DNA from: Candidatus Rubneribacter avistercoris
GTDB lineage: Bacteria > Actinomycetota > Coriobacteriia > Coriobacteriales > Eggerthellaceae
Assembly: GCA_019115845.1 (NCBI GenBank)
Contig: DXCU01000004.1
Location: forward strand, 1-44,560
Length of the DNA stretch: 44,560 nt
Direction of reading: 5' to 3'
Positions 33,890 through 42,217 of this stretch are shown here, in pieces. Below the pieces are notes generated by a model that made no database searches, was not told the origin of the DNA, and was given only the letters and a program-made list of their open reading frames with translations. Both the position numbers and the translations under genes were made by a program. How positions within the stretch are numbered: the stretch's first letter is position 1; every line of letters begins with the position of its first letter.

Positions 33890-34653
33890 GATGCGGCCTC
33901 CTTCCCAGCTTCGCTCCCCGCTTCGCAACCGAACACCGCGCGCACCAGGTACTCCACGTTGCCTTCGGGGCCGGTGATGGGAGATTCGACCACGCCCGTC
34001 GGCTCGAAGCCCGCTTGGGCAAGGGCGGTGCGCACCTCCTCCACCGTGCGCCGCCGCACCGCCTCGTCGCGCACCACGCCGCGCTCCGTCTCGCCCGGAC
34101 GCGACTCGAACTGCGGCTTCACCAGCCCGATGAACACACTGCCCGGCCGTGAAAGCCGCGCGAACACAGGCGCGAGCGACGCCAGGCCGATGAAGCTCAA
34201 ATCGGCCACCAGCACGTCAAAGGGCGCGCCGAGCGCCGCAGGGTCGGCCAGTTTGATGTTCGTGCGCTCGAACACGCTCACGCGCGCGTCTTGCCGCAGC
34301 TTCCAGGCCAGCTGCCCGTAGTTAACATCCACGCAGGCCACGTGCGCCGCGCCCGCCTGCAGCAAACAGTCGGCAAATCCGCCGGTGGACGAGCCGATGT
34401 CCACGCAGCGCAGCCCGCGCACGTCCTGCCCGAACGCATCGAGCGCCCCTTGCAGCTTATGCCCCCCGCGCGAGACGAAGCGCTTGCGGCCCTTCACCGC
34501 CACCTGCGCATCGGGCGCCACCAGCGCAGCCGCGCTTGCGGCGTACGCGTCGCCCACCTTCACCTCGTGAGCGAGCACCGCGCGCAAAGCCGCGTCCGCA
34601 TCAGGGAAGTACCCCCGTTCCACCAGCAGTTTGTCGAGCCTCATCTTCTTCAT
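33886..34653 (-). CDS. tlyA: TlyA family 16S/23S rRNA 2'-O-methyltransferase
   Basis: The 255-residue product has an N-terminal S4 RNA-binding domain (RLDKLLVERGYFPDADAALRAVLAHEVKVG) and an FtsJ/RrmJ-like methyltransferase: SAM motif CVDIGSSTGGFADCLLQAGA and the catalytic tetrad context RGGHKLQGAL (Lys), VADLSFIGL (Asp), IGLVKPQFE (Lys) and GNVEYL (Glu). TlyA 2'-O-methylates rRNA cytidines and is the determinant of capreomycin sensitivity in mycobacteria. ATG 34653 lies six bases after TATAAT, implying a leaderless message. YccF follows with a four-base overlap. Confidence 0.92.
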   Translation of the reverse strand: MKKMRLDKLLVERGYFPDADAALRAVLAHEVKVGDAYAASAAALVAPDAQVAVKGRKRFVSRGGHKLQGALDAFGQDVRGLRCVDIGSSTGGFADCLLQAGAAHVACVDVNYGQLAWKLRQDARVSVFERTNIKLADPAALGAPFDVLVADLSFIGLASLAPVFARLSRPGSVFIGLVKPQFESRPGETERGVVRDEAVRRRTVEEVRTALAQAGFEPTGVVESPITGPEGNVEYLVRAVFGCEAGSEAGKEAAS

Positions 34654-34659
34654 GGGCCC

Positions 34660-34665
34660 ATTATA
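34660..34665 (-). promoter_or_regulatory. TATAAT box placing tlyA transcript start at its ATG
   Basis: Consensus -10, then GGGCCC, then ATG 34653: the same six-base geometry as LuxR5. No Shine-Dalgarno can exist on such an RNA. A divergent -10, TAGAAT at 34699-34704, probably serves the MFS gene. Confidence 0.55.
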
Positions 34666-34841
34666 AACGCATCGCATGCAAAGCCCTCGCGCGCGGTGTA
34701 GAATGGTGCCCGCCAAGCGGCGGCGCAGCGCGAAGAAGCCCGCACACAAGGGCAACCGCGCGCAAGGGGCGAGCAGGCGGCCTTCGGGCGCGCCAATCGG
34801 AGGCCGCAGGGAAGCGCGCACGGTTCGGAAAGGGGAAAGCG

Positions 34842-36197
34842 GTGTCACAGCGCAGAAAGCCCATGCGCAGGGGCGTGGTGCTGGCGGCGGCCGGAGTGTG
34901 CAACGCACTCGTAGGCGCCATCTACATGTGGAGCATCTTCAACATCCCGCTTGCGGAAACCTACGGATGGTCGTTCCAGGCCACATCGGCGGCATGCTCG
35001 CTCTACATCGTCTGCGAGTGCATTGCGGGGTTCGCGGTCGGCTGGCTGCAAACCCGCGTGCGGTCGAACCTGATCGTGCTCGCAGGCGGCTGCTGCTTCG
35101 CCCTCGGGTGGTTTTGCGCGGGGCTGGCGCATTCCCTGCCCGCCCTCTACCTTTTGTACAGCGTTGTGGGCGGCATGGGAAGCGGATGCTTGTACAACGT
35201 GTCGGTGAGCACCGCCACCGCGTGGTTTCCCGACAAGCGGGGATTCGCCAACGGCGTGTGCATCGGATGCACGGGGCTTTCCCCGCTCGTGTTCGCCCCG
35301 ATGGGAAACACGCTCATCGAAGCGTTCAACGTCGGCGCGGCCTTCAACGCTTGCGGGGCCCTGTTCGGCATCTGCGTGCTTGCGGCATGGTGGTTCGTCC
35401 AGGCCCCGCCCGTCGTGCTGACGCCGCCCGCTTCCGACAACCCCAAGGCGGCGGCCGACCGTGCGGACGGGAACGCGTTGCAAGCCAACGGCGAACAGGG
35501 CGCAGCGCCGCTCGCCGCCGGGCGAGCTGCCGCCGGGCGAGCCGCCAACGACGCGCGCGCTGAGTCCGGGCAGATCGCCGCCGACGCGTGCCCGTCCGAG
35601 GACCTCGCACTTCCGCAAATGCTCCGGCAGCCCGTCGCCTGGACGATGTGGATCATGCTGGCCGTGTCCGTGAGCGCCGGCATGATGGTCACCGGGCACG
35701 CCTCGGGCATCGGCCAGGAGCTTGCGGGCCTCACCGCAGGCCAGGCGGCGGCCCAGGTGGGCATTTTCGCCGTGGCGAACTTCACGGGAAGGCTCTCGTT
35801 CGGCTTGCTGTCGGACCGGTTCGGGCGCTTCCCCATGCTGGCCGTCGCCATGGCCGTCACCGCCTTCGACATGTTGGTCTTATTCGGCATGGTGCACGAC
35901 TTCGCCCTGCTCACCGTTGCGCTGTGCCTGGCGGGCATGTGCTTCGGCGGCGTCATGTCCATCGTCCCGCCGCTGACCGCGGACCTGTTCGGGCCGCGGT
36001 ACTTCGGCCAGAACTACGCCTTCATGTTCTCCGGCTACACGTGCGCCTCCATCGTCGGACCCATGTTGGGCGCCACGGTGCTCGAAGCCACCGGCAGCTA
36101 CGCCGCCGCCTTCCCCATCGCAGGCGCGCTCTCCTGCGTTGGCCTGGCCGTCATGGCCGTGGCCGCCTTCATGGCCCGCGGTAGGGCCGCCCGCTGA
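34842..36197 (+). CDS. MFS transporter, OFA (oxalate/formate antiporter) family
   Basis: From GTG 34842 (AAAGGGGAAAG upstream) the protein has 451 residues and twelve predicted membrane segments in two halves. OFA-like features are GAIYMWSIFNIPLAETYGW at the N-terminus, SVVGGMGSGCLYNVSVSTATAWFPDKRGFANGV around TM4-5, and FGLLSDRFGR between TM8 and TM9. The central loop (~residues 195-260) is unusually long and rich in Ala, Asp and repeated ELPPGE-type Ala/Arg tracts (LAAGRAAAGRAAND). Members exchange small carboxylates. The gene stands alone, divergent from tlyA. Confidence 0.9.
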   Translation: MSQRRKPMRRGVVLAAAGVCNALVGAIYMWSIFNIPLAETYGWSFQATSAACSLYIVCECIAGFAVGWLQTRVRSNLIVLAGGCCFALGWFCAGLAHSLPALYLLYSVVGGMGSGCLYNVSVSTATAWFPDKRGFANGVCIGCTGLSPLVFAPMGNTLIEAFNVGAAFNACGALFGICVLAAWWFVQAPPVVLTPPASDNPKAAADRADGNALQANGEQGAAPLAAGRAAAGRAANDARAESGQIAADACPSEDLALPQMLRQPVAWTMWIMLAVSVSAGMMVTGHASGIGQELAGLTAGQAAAQVGIFAVANFTGRLSFGLLSDRFGRFPMLAVAMAVTAFDMLVLFGMVHDFALLTVALCLAGMCFGGVMSIVPPLTADLFGPRYFGQNYAFMFSGYTCASIVGPMLGATVLEATGSYAAAFPIAGALSCVGLAVMAVAAFMARGRAAR

Positions 36198-36205
36198 CGC
36201 CGGCA

Positions 36206-36234
36206 CGACCGCAAAGGTCGCCCTCTTGTATAAT
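36206..36234 (+). promoter_or_regulatory. Promoter of the HipA-like gene with dyad at -35
   Basis: TATAAT (36229-36234) is preceded by CGACC-5-GGTCG (36206-36220), which covers the -35 and may be an operator or the terminator stem of the MFS gene. The leader to GTG 36287 is about 45 nt. Confidence 0.45.
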
Positions 36235-36286
36235 GGCGGCATCTGGCGTGACTGCCGTATTGGAAAGCATGCGAAGGGAGGCACCT

Positions 36287-37489
36287 GTGCCGGTTGCGCG
36301 TTACACGCTTATGAACAAAAACACGCCGGTGCTCTCCTTTGACTACGACCTCGGCGCTCACCAGGCTGTACGCATCCGCGAGATGTTCAGCCTCAAAGCC
36401 GCTCCTTTTGGACTGGTCAACCATCGCGGCAACGTCTCGGCACGCGAACTGAACTACTGGTGGCGTCACCGCGCTATCCCCACCTCGCGTGCCCAGGTGA
36501 AACGGCTGCTTGAGAACTTGCGTCTCGAAAGCACGTTGGAATTGGCCGAAAAAAGTTTCGGGTTGTCGTTGTCTGACTGCTACTGGCTCAACGATGAGGA
36601 CAATCCCCAGGCGTGGGATACCATCAACTTCTTCGACAACAATTTCACCGACGATCTGGGTTTTCTTACTTTGGGACAAGATTCCGCTGGCTCTTCTCCC
36701 CATGCGCCCGATTACGCTCGCGTAAGCCTTTCATCGCCCAACAGCACTCTTGGCGGCGACCTTTTAAAGAAGTGGAAGATTATCGACGGCCGGCGCGTAC
36801 TGCTAAAGGCCGGCGTGGGCGCTTTCAACCAGGAACCTTATAACGAGGCGATAGCTACGGAGTTGCACCGACGCCTCATGGAACCTGGTGAGTTCACACC
36901 CTATTGGCTGCACGAGGACAGCCGACGTGTGTACTCCGCTTGCGCGAACATGCTCGGACCCGATGAGGAGCTGGTAGCTGCATGGGATGTGGTACGCAAC
37001 GTAAAGCAACCGAATAATCTCTCCGATCTGCAATTTTACGTACATCGTTGCGAGGAACTTGGACTTGACGGCAACGAAGTGATGACCGCGCTCGCTAAGA
37101 TGTTCGTCGGCGATTTCATATTGGCAAACCGCGACCGTCATTACCGCAATTTCGGTCTCATCCGCAACGTGGAAACGCTGGAAGTAACACGCTTGGCGCC
37201 GGTGTTCGACACAGGGTCGTGCCTGTGGTCGGATGTCGAACTGCTGGAAGTGCCAGGCGACTTTCTTTATCAGGCCAAACCTTTCAAGGCCCGCGGCATG
37301 AAACCGGCTGATCAAGTACGCCTATTTGAAGGGTATCTCACCTGGCTGAACATGGATGCCCTCACGGACTTTCCCGAGAAGGCGCAGACCATCCTGTCGA
37401 AAAATCCCAACATCCCCGAACGCCGCATCGCCACCGTCGTAGGCGCCGTGCGCGAGAAGCTGGACGTCCTTGACCGCATTGCGCGATAG
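36287..37489 (+). CDS. HipA-like Ser/Thr kinase, no HipB neighbour
   Basis: The 400-residue protein carries a C-terminal HipA-like kinase core: NSTLGGDLLKKWKIIDGRRVLLKAG (phosphate-binding and Lys region), KMFVGDFILANRDRHYRNFGLIRN (catalytic Asp in NRDRH) and PVFDTGSCLW (metal-binding Asp). Lengths and spacing fit the HipA_C fold, but the N-terminal ~150 residues are not the usual HipA N-domain. GTG 36287 has AAGGGAGG six bases ahead. HipA kinases inactivate translation factors and are normally neutralised by a co-encoded HipB; no helix-turn-helix gene lies next to it. GC content is lower than in the metabolic genes to the left, suggesting horizontal origin. Confidence 0.82.
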   Translation: MPVARYTLMNKNTPVLSFDYDLGAHQAVRIREMFSLKAAPFGLVNHRGNVSARELNYWWRHRAIPTSRAQVKRLLENLRLESTLELAEKSFGLSLSDCYWLNDEDNPQAWDTINFFDNNFTDDLGFLTLGQDSAGSSPHAPDYARVSLSSPNSTLGGDLLKKWKIIDGRRVLLKAGVGAFNQEPYNEAIATELHRRLMEPGEFTPYWLHEDSRRVYSACANMLGPDEELVAAWDVVRNVKQPNNLSDLQFYVHRCEELGLDGNEVMTALAKMFVGDFILANRDRHYRNFGLIRNVETLEVTRLAPVFDTGSCLWSDVELLEVPGDFLYQAKPFKARGMKPADQVRLFEGYLTWLNMDALTDFPEKAQTILSKNPNIPERRIATVVGAVREKLDVLDRIAR

Positions 37490-37683
37490 GGCTCATCTGA
37501 AATCACGTACGAACTATTGCGCATGCATTTACGAGAAATTAACCTACATTCGAAGTAACAGATTATCGAACTCGCAGACAAAGAGACACACCGCACGCCA
37601 CATCAAAAGACGGCACAGCGGAAGCCAACTTTGAGGAGATCTTCAAAACGTTCAGCCCCAATACCATCAGGAGAGTGATGTAA

Positions 37684-38662
37684 ATGAGCGAACTTATGGA
37701 ATATACCGATGCGATCCAGACCATCAAGCAAGCTATTCTTGATGCACAAGCCGCTGCGATAAAAAGTGTAAACGAAAAACAGTTGGCACTTTATTACGCC
37801 ATCGGCGGATATGTTTCTGAAAATACGCGCAATGGTGCCTGGGGATCCGATGCCCTTGGCGCTATCAGTGAAAGTTTGAAACGAGAGATGCCAGGATTGC
37901 GTGGGTTTTCGGAGACCAACTTAAAATATATGAGGCTGTTCTACGAAGCGTGGCAACCTGCATTGAGCAAGAGATCGAGCAAGGAAAGTTCGTCACTCAC
38001 GAGTGACGAATTGCTTTGAAGGGGTACCAGCAGGTTTTACGGAGGTCAGTTTCACGCACCATAGATACATCATCGAGAAGGTGGAAGACCTCGATATGCG
38101 TCTCTTCTACATTCGCGAAGCCGCCGAGAACCGCTATTCCGTACAAGCACTCAAAAGGGCTATCTTAGAGGACGACTTCCACCATAAAGGTGCTCTGACC
38201 AACAACTTCGTTGAGAAGCTGCCAGCATCCGAGCAAGCATTCAAAGCCATCAATATGTTCAAGGACGAATATCTGCTCGACTTCATCAATACCGAAGAAC
38301 TGGGAGCTCGCGACAAAGACGACGTCGACGAGCGCGTGCTTGAAAACGCAATCGTATACCATATCCGCGATTTCATCCTGAAGTTCGGCAACGGTTTTGC
38401 GTTTATGGGAAACCAGTATCGTATTGAAGCCTTCGGAGAAGAACAGTTTATAGATCTCCTCTTCTTTAATCGCGAGTTGAATTGCCTTGTTGCCATAGAA
38501 CTTAAAACGGGTCCTTTCAAAACAGCATATTTAGGGCAGCTCAATGGCTATTTGAGTCTGCTCGATGGATTCGTGCGCAAGCCGCATGAGAACCCCTCTA
38601 TAGGTATCCTCGCATGTAAGAGCAGACAAGAAGCGCGTTTAAGCCAAACATCATCAGCCTAG
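37684..38662 (+). pseudogene. DUF1016 / YhcG-type PDDEXK nuclease split by a frameshift and C-terminally truncated
   Basis: The first frame (37684-38019) gives a DUF1016_N domain (NEKQLALYYAIGGYVSENT ... RGFSETNLKYMRLFYEAW). The remainder (38003-38662) continues in another frame: FTHHRYIIEKVEDLDMRLFYIREAAENRYSV and the nuclease core GNQYRIEAFGEEQFIDLLFFNRELNCLVAIELKTGPFKTAYLGQLNGYL. In intact homologues these form one protein of ~350 residues. A frameshift near 37990-38020 separates them, and the C-terminus stops at CKSRQEARLSQTSSA, short of the family end. The PDDEXK residues (D, ELK) are intact. Upstream, a short unassigned frame ending FEEIFKTFSPNTIRRVM stops one base before ATG 37684 and may be another relic. 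Confidence 0.75.
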
Positions 38663-38705
38663 ACGCGCTTCTTAAAAATGCAACGAGGTCTGCAACTGAG
38701 CTGGT

Positions 38706-38771
38706 TTACTCCCACTCTATCGTTGTTCCCGTGCACGTCATGGCACCCCACGCTATATCGTCCACGTCGTG
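38706..38771 (-). repeat. Left copy of an imperfect repeat ending in TIEWE-stop
   Basis: On the minus strand the segment begins CACGACGTGGACGA and ends with codons for T-I-E-W-E and TAA. A related segment lies at 42914-42989 in the same orientation. The I-E-W-E end recalls the C-terminus of GMP synthase (guaA), a known integration target, but the rest does not look like guaA. Confidence 0.4.
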
Positions 38772-38791
38772 TTATCTGGTGTTAAACCGTC

Positions 38792-38823
38792 CAAAAAATC
38801 CCCGCAGCTCTCACTGCGGGGAT
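38792..38823 (-). terminator. Intrinsic terminator of the 84-aa/199-aa operon
   Basis: On the minus strand ATCCCCGCAG-TGAGAG-CTGCGGGGAT is followed by a run of T (forward A-run 38793-38798). A 10-bp perfect GC-rich stem plus T-tract is a textbook rho-independent terminator, 145 bp after the stop at 38968. Confidence 0.8.
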
Positions 38824-38967
38824 GATCTAAGCGTTTGCCGGCGATAGATGCCATCCGCTTAAGTTAATGACATTGGGAAAACGTCCCCGGCACTTGGAAG
38901 CCCTCCTATCGGAGAACCGTCTGCTTTATACCATCGGATGCGGTTTTTTGCAACGCGCTGTCCTGCG

Positions 38968-39567
38968 TCACGCCATCAAACTCGAATAGAGCGATGCCTG
39001 CATGACCAAGTGGGCGACCATCGAGATTCCGAGGCATGTCATCAGGAAAACAAAGCCCACCGCGAGCCACTTCGACGCCAAATCGCTCCGCCCTGGTCGG
39101 CGAATGACCTTTATCGGACGGCTCGGTGAATAGGTGTCGGCGTACTCGTCGGTGCCGTCGGCTTCCTTCTGCAGGACAGCGATGAAAGCGTCGAAGTCCG
39201 CGAGCAGCTTCTCCCCGTCGACCCCCACCTCGAAGATGCCCGAATCGTCGTGCTGCGCCAGCCTCGAGGCGTCATTGCGGAGGAAGAACCGCTCCCCGTG
39301 CGCCCCGTTCGCCAGGGTCGTCCTCTCCACCGTGAACTCGTGCACGCGCCTTCTCAGGGACGCCAGCCTCCCGTCGTCGGCGATTCCGAACTTGTCCGAG
39401 AGGGCTTCGAGCTCCCAGAGCAGGTCGTGCATCTCCGCCGCCGGCCGCAGCGCCGGCCCGTAGGCCCTGCCGAGAAGGCGGTCTTCCAGGTTGTCGTAGG
39501 CGGCGGTGGCATCGCAGTAGGTCAGCTTCGTTCCCGGTTTGGGGAATTGCAGGATGGCGTCGGTCAT
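38968..39567 (-). CDS. Unknown protein with C-terminal membrane segment
   Basis: A 199-residue protein not recognised as any family. The first ~150 residues are soluble and charged (LLWELEALSDKFGIADDGRLASLRRRVHEF); a basic stretch (IKVIRRPGRSD) precedes one hydrophobic segment WLAVGFVFLMTCLGISMVAHLVM at the C-terminus, so it is probably tail-anchored with the bulk in the cytoplasm. ATG 39567 has AAGGAG six bases ahead. It is second in an operon with the 84-residue gene (42 bp apart) and ends at a clear terminator. Divergent from a WYL regulator, it may be regulated by it. Confidence 0.75.
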   Translation of the reverse strand: MTDAILQFPKPGTKLTYCDATAAYDNLEDRLLGRAYGPALRPAAEMHDLLWELEALSDKFGIADDGRLASLRRRVHEFTVERTTLANGAHGERFFLRNDASRLAQHDDSGIFEVGVDGEKLLADFDAFIAVLQKEADGTDEYADTYSPSRPIKVIRRPGRSDLASKWLAVGFVFLMTCLGISMVAHLVMQASLYSSLMA

Positions 39568-39609
39568 AGGAGTCTCCTTCCGGTCGTTTCGGTTACGGAA
39601 TAGCCGTTT

Positions 39610-39864
39610 CTAGATGCTGAGCGCAGGGATGGTTATCTGGACGGGGAACGACTTCCCGAGTCCTGTCACCTGCTCGGGCGTCCACCCGACCTTGATGGCC
39701 GAGCGGCCCATCGAGCCGAAGACGCAGAGGGCCGCAGCGATGACAGGAACCGCAGGATGGGCCTCCACGAAATCCATCGCGCGTCCTCCCAGCTCGACGA
39801 GCTTGTCTCCAATGCTCCGCTCGGTAATGACGGTCGCCTCTGCACACTTGCCTTCGTTTGCCAT
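39610..39864 (-). CDS. Small unknown protein with one hydrophobic segment
   Basis: An 84-residue protein (MANEGKCAEATVITERSIGDKLVELGG ... HPAVPVIAAALCVFGSMGRSAIKVGW ... IPALSI). One hydrophobic stretch of about 17 residues in the middle could span the membrane; the N-terminal third is charged. The ATG at 39864 has GGAGAGA just upstream. It is the first gene of the minus-strand operon facing the WYL regulator (118 bp apart). No family recognised; small membrane proteins of this type occur in anti-phage systems, but that is only suggestive. Confidence 0.6.
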   Translation of the reverse strand: MANEGKCAEATVITERSIGDKLVELGGRAMDFVEAHPAVPVIAAALCVFGSMGRSAIKVGWTPEQVTGLGKSFPVQITIPALSI

Positions 39865-39940
39865 GGTCTCTCCAATCTCGATCGGATACATGTCCCCAAT
39901 ATCGGGCAAGCGCGAAAATCGTGCTCGCGAGAAATCCTCC

Positions 39941-39966
39941 CATGACCTAAAATTGTTGAGGTCATG
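39941..39966. promoter_or_regulatory. Inverted-repeat operator between WYL regulator and the small-protein operon
   Basis: CATGACCT and AGGTCATG form perfect 8-bp arms around a 10-bp AT-rich spacer, 16 bp before the WYL start codon. WYL repressors of the BrxR/CapW type bind such palindromes in divergent promoters. Binding by this regulator is inference. Confidence 0.65.
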
Positions 39967-39982
39967 AAGATCGGAGGGTGAA

Positions 39983-41158
39983 ATGTCGAGAACCATTCCC
40001 GACGACGAGATTGAATCGAGGCTGGCGCCGGGCGTCGGGAAGGACCCGTCGTCTCGCGCGAGATTGCTCGCAGTCCTCGAGATCCTGCGCGTCTTCTCCG
40101 ACGAGCAGGACGGCCTCACCGCCGGCGAGATCGCAAGGATCATCGGAAGGCGCAGCGGGAAGGCGCCTTCGGAGAACACGGTGCTCGAAGACCTGAAGGC
40201 CCTCGCCGAGAACCCGCCTTTCGGCATCGAGATAAAGGCGGCGTCCAAGGGAGACAAGAAGGGCTTCCGCTGCGTGCAGCGGCTAGTCACCCCCGACGAA
40301 GCCGCCGTGCTGGTGAACCTGGTGAAGACCTGCAAGTACCTGAGCCCCGCGCAGCGCAATTCGCTGAGCGGCAAGCTTATCGAGGCCATGCCGCCTGAGA
40401 AGCAGGACGACGTTGTCGAGACCGTCTACGTCGACGAGCGGCAGACGAGCAGCTTCACGGACGTCTTCCAAACCGCGAACACCGCGTCGCGGGCCATCCG
40501 CGAAGGCCACATGGTCAGCTTCAGGACCTGCAGCCACCTGATGAACGGGACCGTTTCGAAAGGCGGCGTCCTGACCGAGGCGCCGGTGGCCCTGATCTAC
40601 AGCTTCGGGCACTACTACCTGAAAACCTGGGCTCCGTCGGTTGGGGACGAGAGCGAGCGGGTCAACCTCAGGCGACTCGACCGCATGGTCGACGTTTCCT
40701 TGGGCGGGAAAGTGAAGGACAAGGGCCGAATCAGCCAACTGTCGCGAGAGGTCGTGAGGGAGACCTCGGAGAAATTCGACATGTACGGCGACGGCACCTG
40801 CCGCACCCTGTTCCTGCGGGTCGAGGGCTCCCACGCGAAGTACGTTTACGACGCCTTCGGCCACGACATCCGATTCGAGCACATCGACGAGGAAGCCGCC
40901 GTCGGGTACGTCTGCGTGAGGGCGCAGCTCTCCCCGACGTTTTTCAGATGGCTGTTCGGGATGTCGCCGAAGATCACGCTCCATCGCCCTGAGGGCCTTA
41001 CCTGGGTGAGGCGGTTTGGAGGATTGAATGAGTGTAGCGAGCCTTTGCTTAATATCCTCAAAAAAGATTACCTTGAAGCAGAGAAGCAGTTTATCGAGCA
41101 ACTTGAAATAACTCGTATTACTATTTCGAATGATGCCCGCATGGGTAACGTGCTCTAG
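39983..41158 (+). CDS. WYL-domain transcriptional regulator
   Basis: A 391-residue protein: N-terminal winged helix (SSRARLLAVLEILRVFSDEQDGLTAGEIARIIG ... TVLEDLKALAEN), a central WYL domain (VSFRTCSHLMNGT ... EAPVALIYSFGHYYLKTWAP ... NLRRLDRMVDVSLG) and a C-terminal extension (WCX-like) CRTLFLRVEG ... TWVRRFGGLNECSEPLL. WYL proteins are ligand-sensing repressors typical of anti-phage islands. An ATG 17 bp after the 26-bp inverted repeat with GGAGGG upstream is the start. Its last ~45 codons switch abruptly from GC-rich to AT-rich, matching the gene that follows. The HEPN gene begins 9 bp after its stop with an RBS overlapping the stop codon, so the two are co-translated. Confidence 0.9.
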   Translation: MSRTIPDDEIESRLAPGVGKDPSSRARLLAVLEILRVFSDEQDGLTAGEIARIIGRRSGKAPSENTVLEDLKALAENPPFGIEIKAASKGDKKGFRCVQRLVTPDEAAVLVNLVKTCKYLSPAQRNSLSGKLIEAMPPEKQDDVVETVYVDERQTSSFTDVFQTANTASRAIREGHMVSFRTCSHLMNGTVSKGGVLTEAPVALIYSFGHYYLKTWAPSVGDESERVNLRRLDRMVDVSLGGKVKDKGRISQLSREVVRETSEKFDMYGDGTCRTLFLRVEGSHAKYVYDAFGHDIRFEHIDEEAAVGYVCVRAQLSPTFFRWLFGMSPKITLHRPEGLTWVRRFGGLNECSEPLLNILKKDYLEAEKQFIEQLEITRITISNDARMGNVL

Positions 41159-41167
41159 GAGGATCCC

Positions 41168-42217
41168 ATGATTAAGCCAGTCCCAAAAGAAATATCGCTG
41201 AATAAAAGCGCAATTGATGACCTCATGAAACGCGTACTGCAGGACTTTATCGGAATGGCAATCCGATGGTCGTTTCCCGAAAAGAGCTGGCGGGACATTG
41301 TCTCTCCCGTTGTTCGCGCCGAATTGGGGGCGCCAAATCCGAAGCAAGTCTATAGAAACATAAATCGCGATTTGAGGCTCATGGACATATCGGAATACAC
41401 GGAAAAGAACCTAGACGTAACCGCAGCCGTTGAATTGCTTCTTTACCACAGCGAAGACCTAGGTTTGCCGCGCAAGGAGCTAGCTTCCATTCGACATCTA
41501 TGGTACTCGTTTCGAGATAGCAGAAACGCAATGCCTGGCCACTCACACGGCAACGAGACGGCTTACGAGATATTTGAATGGGGCGTTATCGCTCTTGGCC
41601 ATATGGGAAAATTTATTGAAAAGGTGTACAACAGCGAGCTCTTCGACGAAAAAACCAGAGACGGTTATAAACGAACGTACCGCAACAGGATACGGCAAGC
41701 GAAATCTGTCTTGGAACTTGACTACAAGGCGCATCTCCAACAGGAAAACACCAGGCGAGAACTCGAAGATTTGCTAAGGAAGGTTCTAGACTGCGACGAC
41801 CCGCTGGCGTTCGACGCGGTGGAAATCGAATACATTAGCCGAACCTCGCCGAGATACGACCCTGAGAAGTATTTCGATTGGGTGAAACTCGCTGCGTCCG
41901 CAGGAGTAGATTCCGCCCAGCAGCTACTTGGAGACTGGTACTACGAAGGAAACACGCTTGCTGGCGTTGAAAAGGATTGGAGCAAGGCTCTCGAGTTATA
42001 CGAAGCAGTAGATTCGCTCAATCCGTCTGTTGCCATTCGCCTGGCGTCCCTTTACGCCAACGGTATTAGCTCCGTGCATTCTGCGAAAGAAGGCGTGCGG
42101 TTGATTTCCGAATACAAACAAAAATGGAACATTAGATCCGCGACCTGTGAAGATGGATCAACAGAATACTATTGGATTCCGAGCAACAGAGCCGGTAATG
42201 CGCACCGCAATCCCTAA
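41168..42217 (+). CDS. HEPN-domain (Swt1-like) protein with Sel1-type repeats
   Basis: The 349-residue product has an N-terminal all-helical region whose segment LWYSFRDSRNAMPGHSHG contains R119-x5-H125, the HEPN ribonuclease motif; the preceding ELLLYHSEDLGLPRKELASIRHLW fits the Swt1-type HEPN helix. A charged coiled region (residues ~165-210) leads to Sel1-like helical repeats (WVKLAASAGVDSAQQLLGDWYYEG ... ALELYEAVDSLNPSVAIRLASLYANG). HEPN proteins cut RNA in toxin and phage-defence systems; Sel1 repeats bind partners. It is co-transcribed with the WYL regulator (AGGAGG overlaps its stop). Codon use is AT-shifted relative to most of the window. The assignment of HEPN rests on the motif and helical context. 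Confidence 0.7.
   Translation: MIKPVPKEISLNKSAIDDLMKRVLQDFIGMAIRWSFPEKSWRDIVSPVVRAELGAPNPKQVYRNINRDLRLMDISEYTEKNLDVTAAVELLLYHSEDLGLPRKELASIRHLWYSFRDSRNAMPGHSHGNETAYEIFEWGVIALGHMGKFIEKVYNSELFDEKTRDGYKRTYRNRIRQAKSVLELDYKAHLQQENTRRELEDLLRKVLDCDDPLAFDAVEIEYISRTSPRYDPEKYFDWVKLAASAGVDSAQQLLGDWYYEGNTLAGVEKDWSKALELYEAVDSLNPSVAIRLASLYANGISSVHSAKEGVRLISEYKQKWNIRSATCEDGSTEYYWIPSNRAGNAHRNP

Larger units (their letters stand above)
38663..38967. other. Gene-free spacer at the left edge of the WYL/HEPN block
   Basis: It contains one imperfect repeat (38706-38771) matched at 42914-42989 and the terminator of the minus-strand gene at 38968. GC content changes across it, low on the left and high to the right of about 38960. 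No gene is seen. Confidence 0.5.

Noticed and set aside
38798..38823. CRISPR-like single repeat (CCCCGC...GCGGGGATGATC resembles type I-E repeats)
   Set aside because: Single copy, no spacers or cas genes; on the minus strand it is followed by six T, fitting an intrinsic terminator of the adjacent operon.
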